Positions 39,491 through 49,790 of a DNA stretch of 64,000 nt are shown in pieces. Origin of the DNA: Glossina fuscipes (taxonomy: Eukaryota > Arthropoda > Insecta > Diptera > Glossinidae). The position numbers were made by a program, and so were the translations under genes. The notes beneath the pieces were generated by a model, which saw only the letters and a program-made list of their open reading frames with translations, was not told the origin of the DNA and did no database searches. The stretch is from NCBI RefSeq assembly GCF_014805625.2, contig NW_023998493.1:2660417-2724416 (forward strand). Reading direction: 5' to 3'. Position 1 is the stretch's first letter. Each line of letters starts with the position of its first letter.

Positions 39491-40085
39491 AACGTTACGA
39501 GTGTTTTACTTAATTCAGAATAAACGTTCCTTTTCTCCGTGAAAAGCTGCAATGGGGGGTAGTTTATTGCTAGGGTTTCGCTCAGGACAGTCCAGCGCTC
39601 CGTCCCAAAAAAATTGATTCATTATATTAACGGAGTCTTCGTATTTTTGTATTAAATCAAATAGATACTTGCGGAATTCAAGAAGAGCACAAAATGGCCT
39701 TATTTGCGACGTTACCTCGTAGTGAAAGAAAAAACCAACACGCATTTAGTGGACAGCCTTGTTTTCTTTTTACTGAGGAAATATGATTCGCGTGTGACTG
39801 CGGTGCCGAAATGAAACTGTTACGTGTGTGATCCGTTAATTTTGTTAGTGGTTCAGCAGGCAATCTACCGGGTCTCTTAAGTTATAAGGTTCCTATGGTG
39901 TGCTTTCGGGCCAGGAGTCTATAAGATAATGATGCAAGAGCACACTGTTATCGTAAGTACCTCGTTCGGGGCGGACAGGACGACAAACTACTACTACTTA
40001 GGATTCGTGACTTACCTGTTGTAACGGCCGCGAACAAACCTCGGGTAGGGTGTCTGTCGGTCTGTATCAACCGCAAGCAGCGGAA
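39491..40085. other. Flank of retrotransposon A; possibly more of its 5' part
   Basis: A further minus-strand frame (39515-39745, 76 residues) directly upstream of the ORF1-like frame contains RKYLFDLIQKYEDSVNIMNQ, a plausible helical segment. It may belong to the same ORF1, but no diagnostic motif is present. 39890-40080 is GC-richer with no recognised match. Confidence 0.3.
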
Positions 40086-40292
40086 TAACGGCATGCCGTT
40101 AGACAAAATCATGCGATTTTGTGGTACCGCTAATAAATCGCATGATCTTGCGGTATATGTTTATTTTATTCTTCTCTGATTTCCTTGTTTACAAGTACAG
40201 GCAAAATCGTATGATTTTGGGGTACTCCTTTTTTTCCTTTTGCTTTGGCAAGCATAGGCAAAATCGTATGATTTTCCGGGATCTATGCTTGC
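40086..40292. repeat. Cluster of hairpins built on AAAATC-NNNN-GATTTT
   Basis: Three hairpins share the core AAAATC(G/A)T(A/G)(T/C)GATTTT: 40103-40122 (8-bp arms ACAAAATC/GATTTTGT), 40194-40226 (outer AGTAC/GTACT plus core) and 40248-40292 (outer GCAAGCATAG/CTATGCTTGC, 10 bp perfect, plus core). A fourth imperfect core is at 40135-40149. The first is preceded by the palindrome AACGGCATGCCGTT (40087-40100), and a related CGGCAAGCCGTTA lies at about 40309. Spacing is 45-90 bp. This may be the structured end of a mobile element, a protein-binding array or an RNA structure; nothing in the sequence decides between them. Confidence 0.55.
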
Positions 40293-41226
40293 TCTTGTGA
40301 GAGTAGCGGCAAGCCGTTATAGAGAGAGCAACAGGAAGAAGAAGAGGGAAATTGAGTAAGAATGAGAAGTCTGTCTGCTTTTTAATTTCAAGATAGCGGA
40401 GAGAACTGTTTGGCATCTGGTGAAGTTCGGACGGGCTTTCGAGCTCAATATAAAACGGATAAATAAAAAATAATTGTGAAGACTATCCCTCAAGGGTAAT
40501 AAAAAGGACTAGCATTAGCTGACTGTGAATATTAAAATTTACAAGGAAGTATGCATTACAATAACCAGCATAAATAATTAATTATCAATACAATAAAAAA
40601 GTTCATTAAAAAAAAAAAAAGGGAAAGGTGGAACAATTAAACGAAGCATTTTGTGTGTGTTCTCGCGACGAAGAAATTTTTCTTCTACCGACAAAAGTTT
40701 ACAAATTAAATCCCTTGTGTAAATAATTGTATAAAATCTAAATATATATATATATATATTTATAGACAGGTATATATATACATGTATACGTATGTATATG
40801 CATAAGAAAAGTTCATAGGAACATATTTGTGTCTAATTGTGTAAAAGAATATATAACCAATCAACTCTGTATAACATAAAAAAAAAGGGGGAAAAAAAAA
40901 ATTTCTTTTTGTATGCGTGCTTTTGAAACAAACAAAAAATAAAAAAATATTTATATACATATTGAATTCTACGATTGTAAAACTATATAAAAATAAAGAA
41001 AAAAACGTTTTAGCAGAACAATGCTTTATAATAAAAAGAAATAGCCAAGCATTTATATAAAAAAAAAAAAGAAAGGAAAAATAAATAACCAATACAGCAA
41101 CTTGACAAAGTAAACGCAATTAGAGTAAAGAAAAGAAAACTACACGGATTAAGAAATTTGTTCGGAAGAGAAATTAATTAGATCCCAGGTTATTATTGCA
41201 AACAGCGTTTACCCGCGTGCACCTAC
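40293..41226. other. AT-rich spacer with a TATA/poly(A) pair
   Basis: At 40447-40470 AATATAAAACGG is followed closely by AATAAAAAATAATTG. This arrangement occurs in retroviral-type LTRs, and the segment from about 40017 (TGTTGTAACGG) to 40560 (GCATTACA) could be an LTR, but no target duplication was found. (TA)n microsatellites lie at 40742-40760 and 40771-40780. 40860-41070 has several A-runs. Confidence 0.3.
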
Positions 41227-41660
41227 GCACACAGCAAGGGAAATTGATGTTTGTATTGGAGTGGAAAAGACTTAATAGAAAGAGGAGCAGGGATTGCCGA
41301 TGTAGCAGCTACCGCGGCCGACACTGCACCGACGCCGATGCTTGTATTGTAAGTCATTTTTAGTCTATTTAATTTTTTTGTCCCCGATGAGTGGCTAAGC
41401 GCGAGCTGCCACCGCTGTGGCTGAGACGAAGGGGTGTGCATATGATGGCTATGTAGGGCCGACGCTAGACGGCGACCGACTGACTTATAGTGGACAGACA
41501 GACAGCAGACAACCGACGGGACTTTTCTTTTTATTATATTTTTATTTCTTTGTCAGAAAAAGACAAATACTCAGCCGGCAATGAAAGTAACGAGTCTCAT
41601 GACACTGTTCGTTCAACTGCTGCTGAACAACTAAGAGAAAGATAGTTGTTTGTGCGCTGC
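41227..41660 (-). promoter_or_regulatory. Possible promoter and first exon, minus strand
   Basis: This segment is much richer in GC than its flanks. On the minus strand an Initiator-like TCAGTC lies near 41481, followed by a GC-rich leader. An ATG at 41357 in the context CTAAAAATGACT matches the dipteran start consensus (C/A)AA(A/C)ATG, and opens a frame rich in Ala, Val, Ser and Gly (IGVGAVSAAVAATSAIPAP). Before the stop, GC|GTAGGT at 41228-41221 could act as a splice donor. The same frame also has an upstream ATG at 41441. No protein family is recognised and no second exon was identified, so this is a suggestion based on composition and signals only. Confidence 0.2.
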
Positions 41661-44578
41661 TTCTACAGCTGTTGGCTGCCGCACCAATGCGTTGATATCT
41701 AGAGCTTTCGCCGCGTGGCTTGTTTACTTACTCTACCACTTACACACTAATGTCTACTTGAAAGAGTAACTTACGGAAAGCTATATTCGTACTTACATAA
41801 AACTGCAGACTGAAGTCATGCAGCGTTGCATTACAATTTTAAGTGTAAATAACAGGACTAGAGTTTTGAATATAAGAACTTAGAGTTTAATGAGCTGAAC
41901 TAGAATTATATATAGGTTTGTTACTTTTTTATTTACATTTGAACAACAACTCCTTCAACGTTCGGACCTGGTAACGAAGTCTGCTTCATTACAAAGCTTA
42001 TACCATTCTTTGTCCCGCTTCCTTCTCAACGTAATTCTTTCGAAGGATCTAGGATTGCGTCTGCAGCATGACCGGTAATACCTGCACACTTCGCATGAGA
42101 ATAACGCTCGCAAAGTTAACAAGTAATGAATCAGAATCATGTAAAATCTGGGCCTGTTTTGGTTCGACAGTAGATAAACGCTTTACGTCAGAAAGCAACA
42201 GACAAAATAGAATTTTTGAAGAAAGAAAAAACAAAAAAGTTTGTGACATATTCAAAATAATCGCTTAAATTAGCACGCAAACTTCATACTATTAAAAGCA
42301 CAGCAAACAAATGAGAAAAACTTTAAACGCCGCAAACCACGACATATGTTTGGAAGCGACAACACGCAAAGAACGCACGAGAATAATGTTGATCGGAAAA
42401 ACCAAAATGATCTCATCATCAAAAATTTCAATGTGTTTCAAAAAATTCAAGCAATTTTATAATTAATTAGGCTTTAAAACCATATCAAGCAGTAAAAAAG
42501 TAATCACAAAATTTCTGCACACAAAGTAAAACGTACGATCATAGCGCGCTTGCAGAGTGGTACACTGGTTATTGTAGACTATTGCAAAATGCAAAATCGT
42601 GACTTCAAGTGCAAGAAAGGCCAAAAAAAAAATTAAAGTTTCGTTTGCGAAAGCTACTACACCTTGATTTTGTCTCTAAAAAAATAACACATTTCTTTTC
42701 TTCATGTACCTTTACACTTCTGATTTAAATCAAAACTCGCATTTCAATAAATCTCTTCCTTTTCATACATCAAACAATGTGTTGTAGGGATTTTAAATTT
42801 GTGCAGATGTATATAACACCTTAAAGAGATTTTATTTCGTCCTTCATTCCGTGAACTTTCAATTTTTAATATGAGTAAGCCTGTTCGTTTGATACTCTTG
42901 ATTCGGCATATTGAGATATTTCAGGCCAAGTGCGAATGCCATTGAAGATGGTCTATACTGGATCGCGTCTACGGCTACTAAACAACGAAAGCCCCATTTT
43001 AAATAAGTCGTTAGGTGAATATCTGGTAAATTTTAGTATGTCTCTATAACAGTAAAATATTTTGCAATACTAAGCATACATAAAAAATCTGAAGAGATTA
43101 GACATCTATTCTTACAAAAAGTAAGTCTTCATTTGGCAATTTTATCGTTTAATATTTTATGATAGACACTGCCGCAAAATAATGGTTTGCTTTGGATAAA
43201 TTTACATCTCATATATTCCGGACATCTCTCCATAAAAGGGCTCTCATGATCTGGAAGCTTTTCTACGGCAACAAGATATCATTTTCGATATTTTATGACG
43301 TACATGGATGAAAAACTATGTTACACAAACTAATGGAAATCGTCAATTCGACCCTTCCCGTGTAGTGTTTTAATTTTCGTTTATTGAGATGCAGAAGAAT
43401 TATTCTATTTTTATGGTGCACTTTAAATCATACGAGCCTACGAATTAGTTTACTATGACCGAGGGCTCACTCGTCCGCATGACCACGACCCACAAGAGAT
43501 TTACACTGCGCGGTCGGTTGGGTTATTACTCACATTTCACACATGCCATGAATTCGTAAATTGCTTATACTTTAGTTCGTTTCATAAGTAGCAGTGTGCC
43601 TTCCCTTTATTCGAGATTTATAATCTACCCTTTCACGTTTTGTTATTCCATGTGACGTTATATCCAGAACGACCTCAACTAGGACCAGATAATGCATATT
43701 CCCTAAATTTCGACTTGAATTGACTTGATTTGAAGATTAATCACATCACAGTCTTCTGAATAATCTGCAATATGTATTACTGATGCATGTGCTTCCACCC
43801 ACTAAAGCAGGGAAAGTTATGGTGTGTTGCTCGTTTATAAACTTGCATGATTGAAAAGCAAGAAAGTAGAGAGAAGAAACATAGCATAGAAATTCTTCTT
43901 TATAACACGCAAATTTTTTTGAGAGAAACATTGTTAACGCTGTAGAAGAAGAAAATCTAATGAGATTCTAAAGAAATTTGTGAGAAGACAAAACCTCTAT
44001 GTGCATTCACTTCCTCATGACATATAATTGTAAACCTGCTCATAGTGTCCGCCTACATAAATAAATTCCCATATAACCACTGTTGGTTGTTGACAACAGC
44101 CAACGTTTTTACTGCTGTTTATGCATTGTAACAAAAGTTATGACTTAAGGGAAGTGATATCTACTAGCAATCACATAATGAATTATATGAGAAGTGGAAA
44201 CGGAAATTATGCAACTGTTATAAACCGAATGCAATGTTGTCCTAATAACGACAACAGAACATAGCGAGCATAGTCAACTGCTTAAAATGCGATAGAAGTT
44301 TGCTAGAAACGAAAACTCAAAAGAGGAGCGAACATAAAAATTACTCACAGGCACAATAAAATAAAGTGAAACTAAAAAATCTGAAATGACAGAGCAAAAT
44401 AAGACTTTATAACCAAAAAATAGTCAGCAATAAAATTTACAGCCGGCGTACAAAGTCAAAATCAAAAAAAAAATAAAAAATAAAAAGTCAGACTTTTCTT
44501 TTTGTTTTCCGAAAAGAGAAATTTGTTAAGTCGAAACTTAAGGCAAACATTATTTATTATAATTTTGTCGCTCATTTT
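41661..44578. other. Spacer, no gene recognised
   Basis: Moderately AT-rich with no recognised element. A plus-strand frame at 42068-42268 (66 residues, charged C-terminal half) has no recognisable domain. A weak tRNA-like box at 42548-42560 was examined and rejected. Confidence 0.45.
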
Positions 44579-44780
44579 TATATCCATTACCCAAGGATGA
44601 TGAGTACATTCAACTTGTCAAAACGTTTGCAACGACCAGAAGAAGCTTCAGAGACCTCACAAAATAAGCATCCATCAACAAAAATGAATCCATTGAGTTA
44701 AAATTTGGCAGAAAACAGGCCAAAACCTTTGAAGGACACTCCTCCATAGACTGAGATCACCTGTTTTTCAAAAAGAAAAA
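44579..44780 (-). repeat. Dispersed ACCCATCAC repeat, truncated copy
   Basis: It starts with TATCCATTACCCAAGGATGA, a decayed terminus, then matches the left part of the 7341 copy: ACTTGTCAAAACGTTTGCAACG, a CAGAGACCTCACAAA block, AAATTTGGCAGAAA and a TTTTTCAAAAAG block near 44765-44776. The rest of the element is missing. Confidence 0.6.
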
Positions 44781-47700
44781 ATGTGGTTTGTGCCCGTTAC
44801 TTATTATGAATATTACCATATAACAAGAAAGGCAACTAATCGCCTAGATCTTAGATATCTTAGCATTCACCGGCGCATACATGTGTATGTATTTTATAAG
44901 ATATTCGTACAATTTCTGCTTTCTCCAAAGAAGATTCGCCAAACTGTTGTTGCTGAAGACTCTTTTTTAACGTCGAACGCTGTAGAAAGCTGCGATTAGA
45001 CGTACCTATGCATCATAATTATGTCTGGTATTAAGTTTACTTCGCGACAAGTTAGTTGCAAGAATCGCCACGCTTGTGCATAAGTGTGGCTTAACCTCCA
45101 TTATCTCGATAACTTACGATCACAGGTTACATTATTGGTCAAACTATCATATCTATTTTCGGTCTGTCACAATCGGTCATGCTATATTCGGTTAGTTATG
45201 TGTCAGCGATGGTACTCAGAGCAAGATTGTTAACGCGGACAAGTCTTAAGTGCACGCTAAAACTTTTTTAATCTTTTCATATACCTTGTGAAAGGTTTTT
45301 TTGTTTACCACTTTTAGTTGGTAATAATCTAGTGGTTTTAAATTGCGCCCGTTCTATGTGAGGTAAAGATGTGTATATACTTAACTGCATGTGGATTGTA
45401 AGAAACTTTTTGTGTTGATAAGTGCCGTCACAGTCTAACATGAAAGCAAAACAAATCAATTTGTGTATTATTTGCTTTAATCGCAAAAGTACAACAGCAG
45501 GCCTACGATGGTATTTTTGTTTTTCTGTAAGCATAAAAATCGAAAGTGCTCATGCTTAATGAAAGCATGAGCACATTTCACAGGCAAAAGGGCTAGCGAG
45601 TAGAACACAGATAAAGCCAGAAAACATTCACAACAGTAGCTAACCGTTTCGCTTCAAGTTGTTTAATGAATAACTGTATGCCACATACGTAAAGCTAAGG
45701 CTTTTACACACGAACTTCGAAAACATAGAACTCCGAATTTTTTTCATACCCATTGTGATAAGTTGAAGACAAAGTTTCTTGAAATGTCAGCCGAATTTAT
45801 AACCAAAGCACGCCAAACTTCAAGACAATAATGTTTTATACGAATATTGAGCATTTTGCGTTAATCTTTGGAACTAGACTAAATTTTCTAGAGAGTACTA
45901 TAAATTCATTCGAACATTTGAATGTCCGAATGCTTATTTGAATTAACATACAGAGTTTTGAATTCTAGAGCTACCAAAACGAGTTTAACAAAAACATGCG
46001 CTCTTTGTTTGAAGAATTAATGCATCCAGCAGCCCCTCTTGCTGCATGTGGTGTAAGACAACATTACACGTTTTATACTTTATGTTTTGCAAAAGGATAA
46101 AGAAAACGACAGAAGAATGTAGCTGAATGTAGCTGAATTCCTTGAAAACACTAGAAATCACATCCCATACTTTTAATTTCGTGCAGAAGCATTGAAAGGT
46201 TTCGCCTGATAGCTGTCTACTTAGCGGTCGCTTTAATAAAGTTGCGTGACCGTACTTTTATTTAGGAACGTTTTAATTTACCCATTTAGTAAAGTTTTAT
46301 GGGATTTCAAAAGCTACAGATGAGGTAGTCCGCCACTTCTCATACATAGGAATTCATATCATAGCGCTTGGAGAAAATCTTGAAATTTCATTGAACAAAT
46401 TTTTTTCTTGTGTTTAGTTCCTTTTCACATATTCCAAGAAGCTCAAATAATGTGCTAGGCCAATGAAAAAAAATTACTGTGGGTTCCCTCTTAAGAACTG
46501 TTTTCTTAAAGCTTTTATTAATAATCACATCTTGGTAGTAAGTGATTGCTTATCGTTATTCAAATTGTATAATGCAAAAGTAATGTGGAAAGGAATTATT
46601 GAAACGCTATTTTCAAGAAAATTTATTGTTTAAAGTCTTAACTGGCCTTAAAGTAATAAGAGCTTGGCATTATCAACGTTGCATTATTTCTTATAAAGTT
46701 ATAGCTTCGGGATATCTTATTATCTTAACGTGACTGTTACCTCGTAGAATACATGACTCTACAGTTGAAGCAAATTCATTATTAGCTTATTACTATTATT
46801 AATTAATTTTTCCATCTTCTTGTCTCTGATGTTATGAATTGAGTAGCGTGACTTTCTGTATAATACAATGTGCTACTTGATTGTATTGTATACGCGCTTG
46901 TAACAAAGGTATGCAACACATTACTTTTAACACACTGAGTTTCCCACTAGCTGTTAAAGCGCATAATAACGGACATGGAACGTGTTTCGTAACAAAATGA
47001 ACAAAAATTGTAACATTATCGTGGTTTAGAAATATACAACAGTTAAAAACACAGAATAAATCAGTGGACGGCTCAACATGAGAAAATTGGATTTCTGCGT
47101 GATGTTGCGGTCATAAAAAGTGCAACTATATTCTTGTTTTAAATTGATTTAATTTTTATTATAGTTTTCTTTAACATTTTTTCCATTCGTAAACCCTTCT
47201 TCTTTAAGCACACTTTATACAGAAATTTAACAACAAATATTTTCTTCAACAACTGCCTGATTATCGTCTTTAACAATACGTGTCCGAACTACCCACCATC
47301 TAGCATTTAACAAACATTGTTCACCAACGTTTTCAAAGTTTTCAGTAAGAACGCGAGAAGCCATTAGCGCCATTAGCACTATTGTTCATTTCAGCAATCC
47401 TTTACAGGCTGACTGTGCGTGTGATTAGTCATGCGTGTGAGCATTGTTATAATGCAATATGTGTGATGTGCCAAGTTCAGCGCAATGCGCTTCTGCCAAA
47501 ATTCACTGTAACAAGTGGGTTAGCTAAGAATATCAGCACTTAGTGTAACTGAGACAGACGGAACTACGGAGTTAACACGGAGCTCTGCTAGGCGTTTGCG
47601 AACATTTTAACAGGTATTCTTTTTCGGTCAATTTTTCGTTTTGTTTTACTCTCTGCTGCGAGTGCAACACAACAATTCACACAGTGCAACTTACTCGGTT

Positions 47701-48399
47701 GATTTATGGAAAGTCATGCGGTTTTCTCTTTACATAGAAAAAAGTGGTTGAAGAATAAATATTTTGACTATTGTACGTAGGAAATTAGCCTTTTGTTTTT
47801 ATTTCTAATCTGAATTTTGTGCATCGACAAAGGAAAAGCAGACAAAAAAAATACGGAGACTTTAAAAACGTGTACGAAATTTATGTCAGCGCAAAGGCTC
47901 GCCCATGATTTAGTAATCACATTTCAAATTTTCTATGCATATAAGCCATTTGTTGTTAAAAAAAATTTGTATGTTTGTAAAAGTCTGAAGTTAATGACAG
48001 AGATTAAGATTAGTGCGAAAACACCCAGAGAGATTAAAGTGCAATCCCACCACAACCGATAGTTTTTTGTGTACTCAACGCATCACAATCTAATAGACGC
48101 TAATGTACGTCGGTATATTTTGCTTACGAGCACATGCATATTTTACAATAAACGTCATATGCATCAACATGATTGCATGAAATGATTGTATAAAACAAAG
48201 AGGGAAGAGCGAGGAGAGAGTACACAAATTTCTACTTTCTATACTTTAGGGCTTCTAAAAATGCTGTCGACATTATTGCCATTTGTACCTGTGTCTAAGC
48301 GAGTGCTGATGAAATATTCCGAAAAAAACAACAAATTCTTGCATTGTTAAGCAGTAGATTAGCGAAAAACGAATAAAAGAAATTTAATTTTGATGTTGC
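44781..48399. other. AT-rich spacer, no gene recognised
   Basis: No recognised family in 3.6 kb. At 46116-46133 GAATGTAGCT is directly duplicated. 47140-47330 is very T-rich on the plus strand. The frame at 47817-48062 (81 residues) has no domain signature. Confidence 0.5.
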
Positions 48400-48504
48400 G
48401 CTGATTCGAAAGAATTGAAACAGGGCCTAGTTACAGCACCAGTCTTGGATACTTGATTGTCATAAGCGTCTTTATGTATATATAAAGTACGATTTTATAT
48501 GTAT
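48400..48504 (+). pseudogene. Ty3/gypsy pol fragment, left part (end of reverse transcriptase)
   Basis: The frame beginning at 48400 reads SKELKQGLVTAPVLDT, the well-known segment of gypsy-type polyproteins at the reverse transcriptase/RNase H junction (family pattern: LK..L..APVL). Stops follow, so the gene is dead. It is interrupted at 48504 by the solo LTR and resumes at 49028 in exactly the same phase. Upstream of 48400 no further pol similarity is clear, so the fragment is truncated at its 5' side. Confidence 0.75.
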
Positions 48505-49027
48505 TGTCAGGACTAAATGTCGTTCCTCGTTTTGGCCTCACAGTTTCTCCGTCTCTGGTGGGGGGAGAGTGCTAGTCTAAGATAGAGAATAAGTTCGGGA
48601 CTAAGTTAGAGAGTGAGCTATAGAAAAGGTTAGAGAATAAGCTAGAGCATAATGCAGAGAATAGGTTAGGGAATAAGAATAGATTAAGAATGTGGTAGGG
48701 ATAGAATAAGAATAGAATAGGAATAGATTAAGAGTAGAATAAGAACAGAGTAGGAATAGATTAACAATAGAATAAGAATAGATTAAGAATAGAGTAGAGT
48801 ACGATAGTTTAGTTAGTCATGTAGTGGATAATTTGGGGAGTCATGAAGAGAGAGTTTTAGTGAGTGATATTTAGGAAGAAGTCGGTCACGACCGCGGATA
48901 ACAAATAATAACATAGATAATAAAATAAAGAACCCTCTAAACGATTTTCAATACAAATTTCTTGTGTTTCCTGGGTCGCTGAGCTAACCCATCCCCAGAG
49001 AATAGGCGGCAAAGGCCCTCACAGTAT
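48501..49027 (+). mobile_element. Solo LTR with 4-bp target duplication, nested in gypsy pol
   Basis: The 519-bp segment 48505-49023 begins TGTCAGG and ends CCCTCACA, so its ends are the expected TG...CA with a short imperfect inverted repeat (TGTCAGG against TGTGAGG). It is flanked by GTAT on both sides (48501-48504 and 49024-49027), the 4-bp duplication typical of Ty3/gypsy integrases. It contains a poly(A)-type AATAAA near 48923-48929 within its last 100 bp and, at about 48570-48805, a purine-rich degenerate tandem repeat. No internal region or second LTR is present, so recombination between two LTRs is inferred. Orientation is set by the poly(A) signal position. Confidence 0.85.
48570..48805 (+). 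repeat. Purine-rich degenerate tandem repeat inside the LTR
   Basis: Successive variants of AGAATAAG, AGAATAGATTAAG and AGAGAATAAG recur with no fixed period (roughly 10-22 bp). The plus strand is almost free of C over more than 200 bp, a strong strand asymmetry. Such expandable arrays are common inside LTRs of insect retrotransposons. Confidence 0.7.
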
Positions 49028-49790
49028 ATGTTGTGCGGTGCTTCGAAAATAGGTTTAGGAGCAGCACCCTTCTGATCAATAGAGCGCAAAACAGTTAAAA
49101 TATCACTGAATCAGGATTTTATAATGCAAAGCCTAGGATACAGCGATTTAGATTCCATGTAGGAGGCTTCGCTCCTTTCGCGACTAACCGTTGTCTGATG
49201 TGGCTGGTGTCGCATAAAAATTTATCAGAAAGACTAGCCAAATGGAGCCTTAAACTAAAACCATACAAATTTTTATACAAATATTGTGCATCGAAAAGGA
49301 GGTTTAAATATAGACATGGAAGAGATAAGCACAACAAACGACAGATTGATGGATGTTCGTTTGTATCAGAAGAATATCAGTATCTAAAACAACCAATTCA
49401 ACCGAAGATTTTATGTATATCTGTCGATTATGTACATAAACAAACAAGATTTCGAACTAGAGATGCGGTGTATGATGACAATGTTTGGGAATGCGGGTTA
49501 AATTTAGTAAACAGGGCGCATTATTCACTATCTTCTGCACACGGCGCATTTAAAAAAATCTTGCCAAAATTAAGAGAAAGATATTATTGGCCTTCTATAT
49601 ATTAGAATGTTCAAAGTGTAGTAAAGTATTGTGAAGTTTTTAAAAGGAGAAACAATCAAAACGAGCAGAGATCACGTATGAGGAAGCAAAAAATTACGGA
49701 AACCTCATGCCAAAGACTACACTTTAATATCATGGGACCGCATCCACGAAGTAACGCGGGGACCACTCTTTAATTTGATGGCTGCTTAAC
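49028..49790 (+). pseudogene. Ty3/gypsy pol fragment, right part (RNase H to integrase)
   Basis: It resumes with GASKIGLGAA, the RNase H start (family: DAS..G.GA), in phase with 48400-48504. After a decayed stretch, 49198-49605 is open for 135 residues. It covers MWLVSHKNLSERLAKWSLKL (RNase H C-terminus, family ..LM..K.L..RLARW.L.L) and, from about 49510, the integrase N-terminal zinc domain with AHYSLSSAHGAFKKIL and RERYYWPSIY. The Cys pair expected next reads YCEVF, so the second Cys is lost. Past a stop, LHFNIMGPHPRSNAGTTL (about 49715-49770) matches the start of the integrase core (family ..D..GP.P.S..G), with the first catalytic Asp position replaced by Asn. The rest of the core is unrecognisable. 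Confidence 0.8.

Noticed and set aside
40017..40560. Possible LTR starting TGTTGTAACGG and ending GCATTACA
   Set aside because: A TATA-like and poly(A)-like pair is present, but termini match poorly and no flanking duplication exists; kept only as a note in the spacer entry.
42540..42615. Possible tRNA or SINE head (TTGCAGAGTGGT resembles an A box)
   Set aside because: The downstream B box is poor (GACTTCAAGTG), no acceptor stem pairs, and the body does not match the SINE copies at 3984 or 28994.
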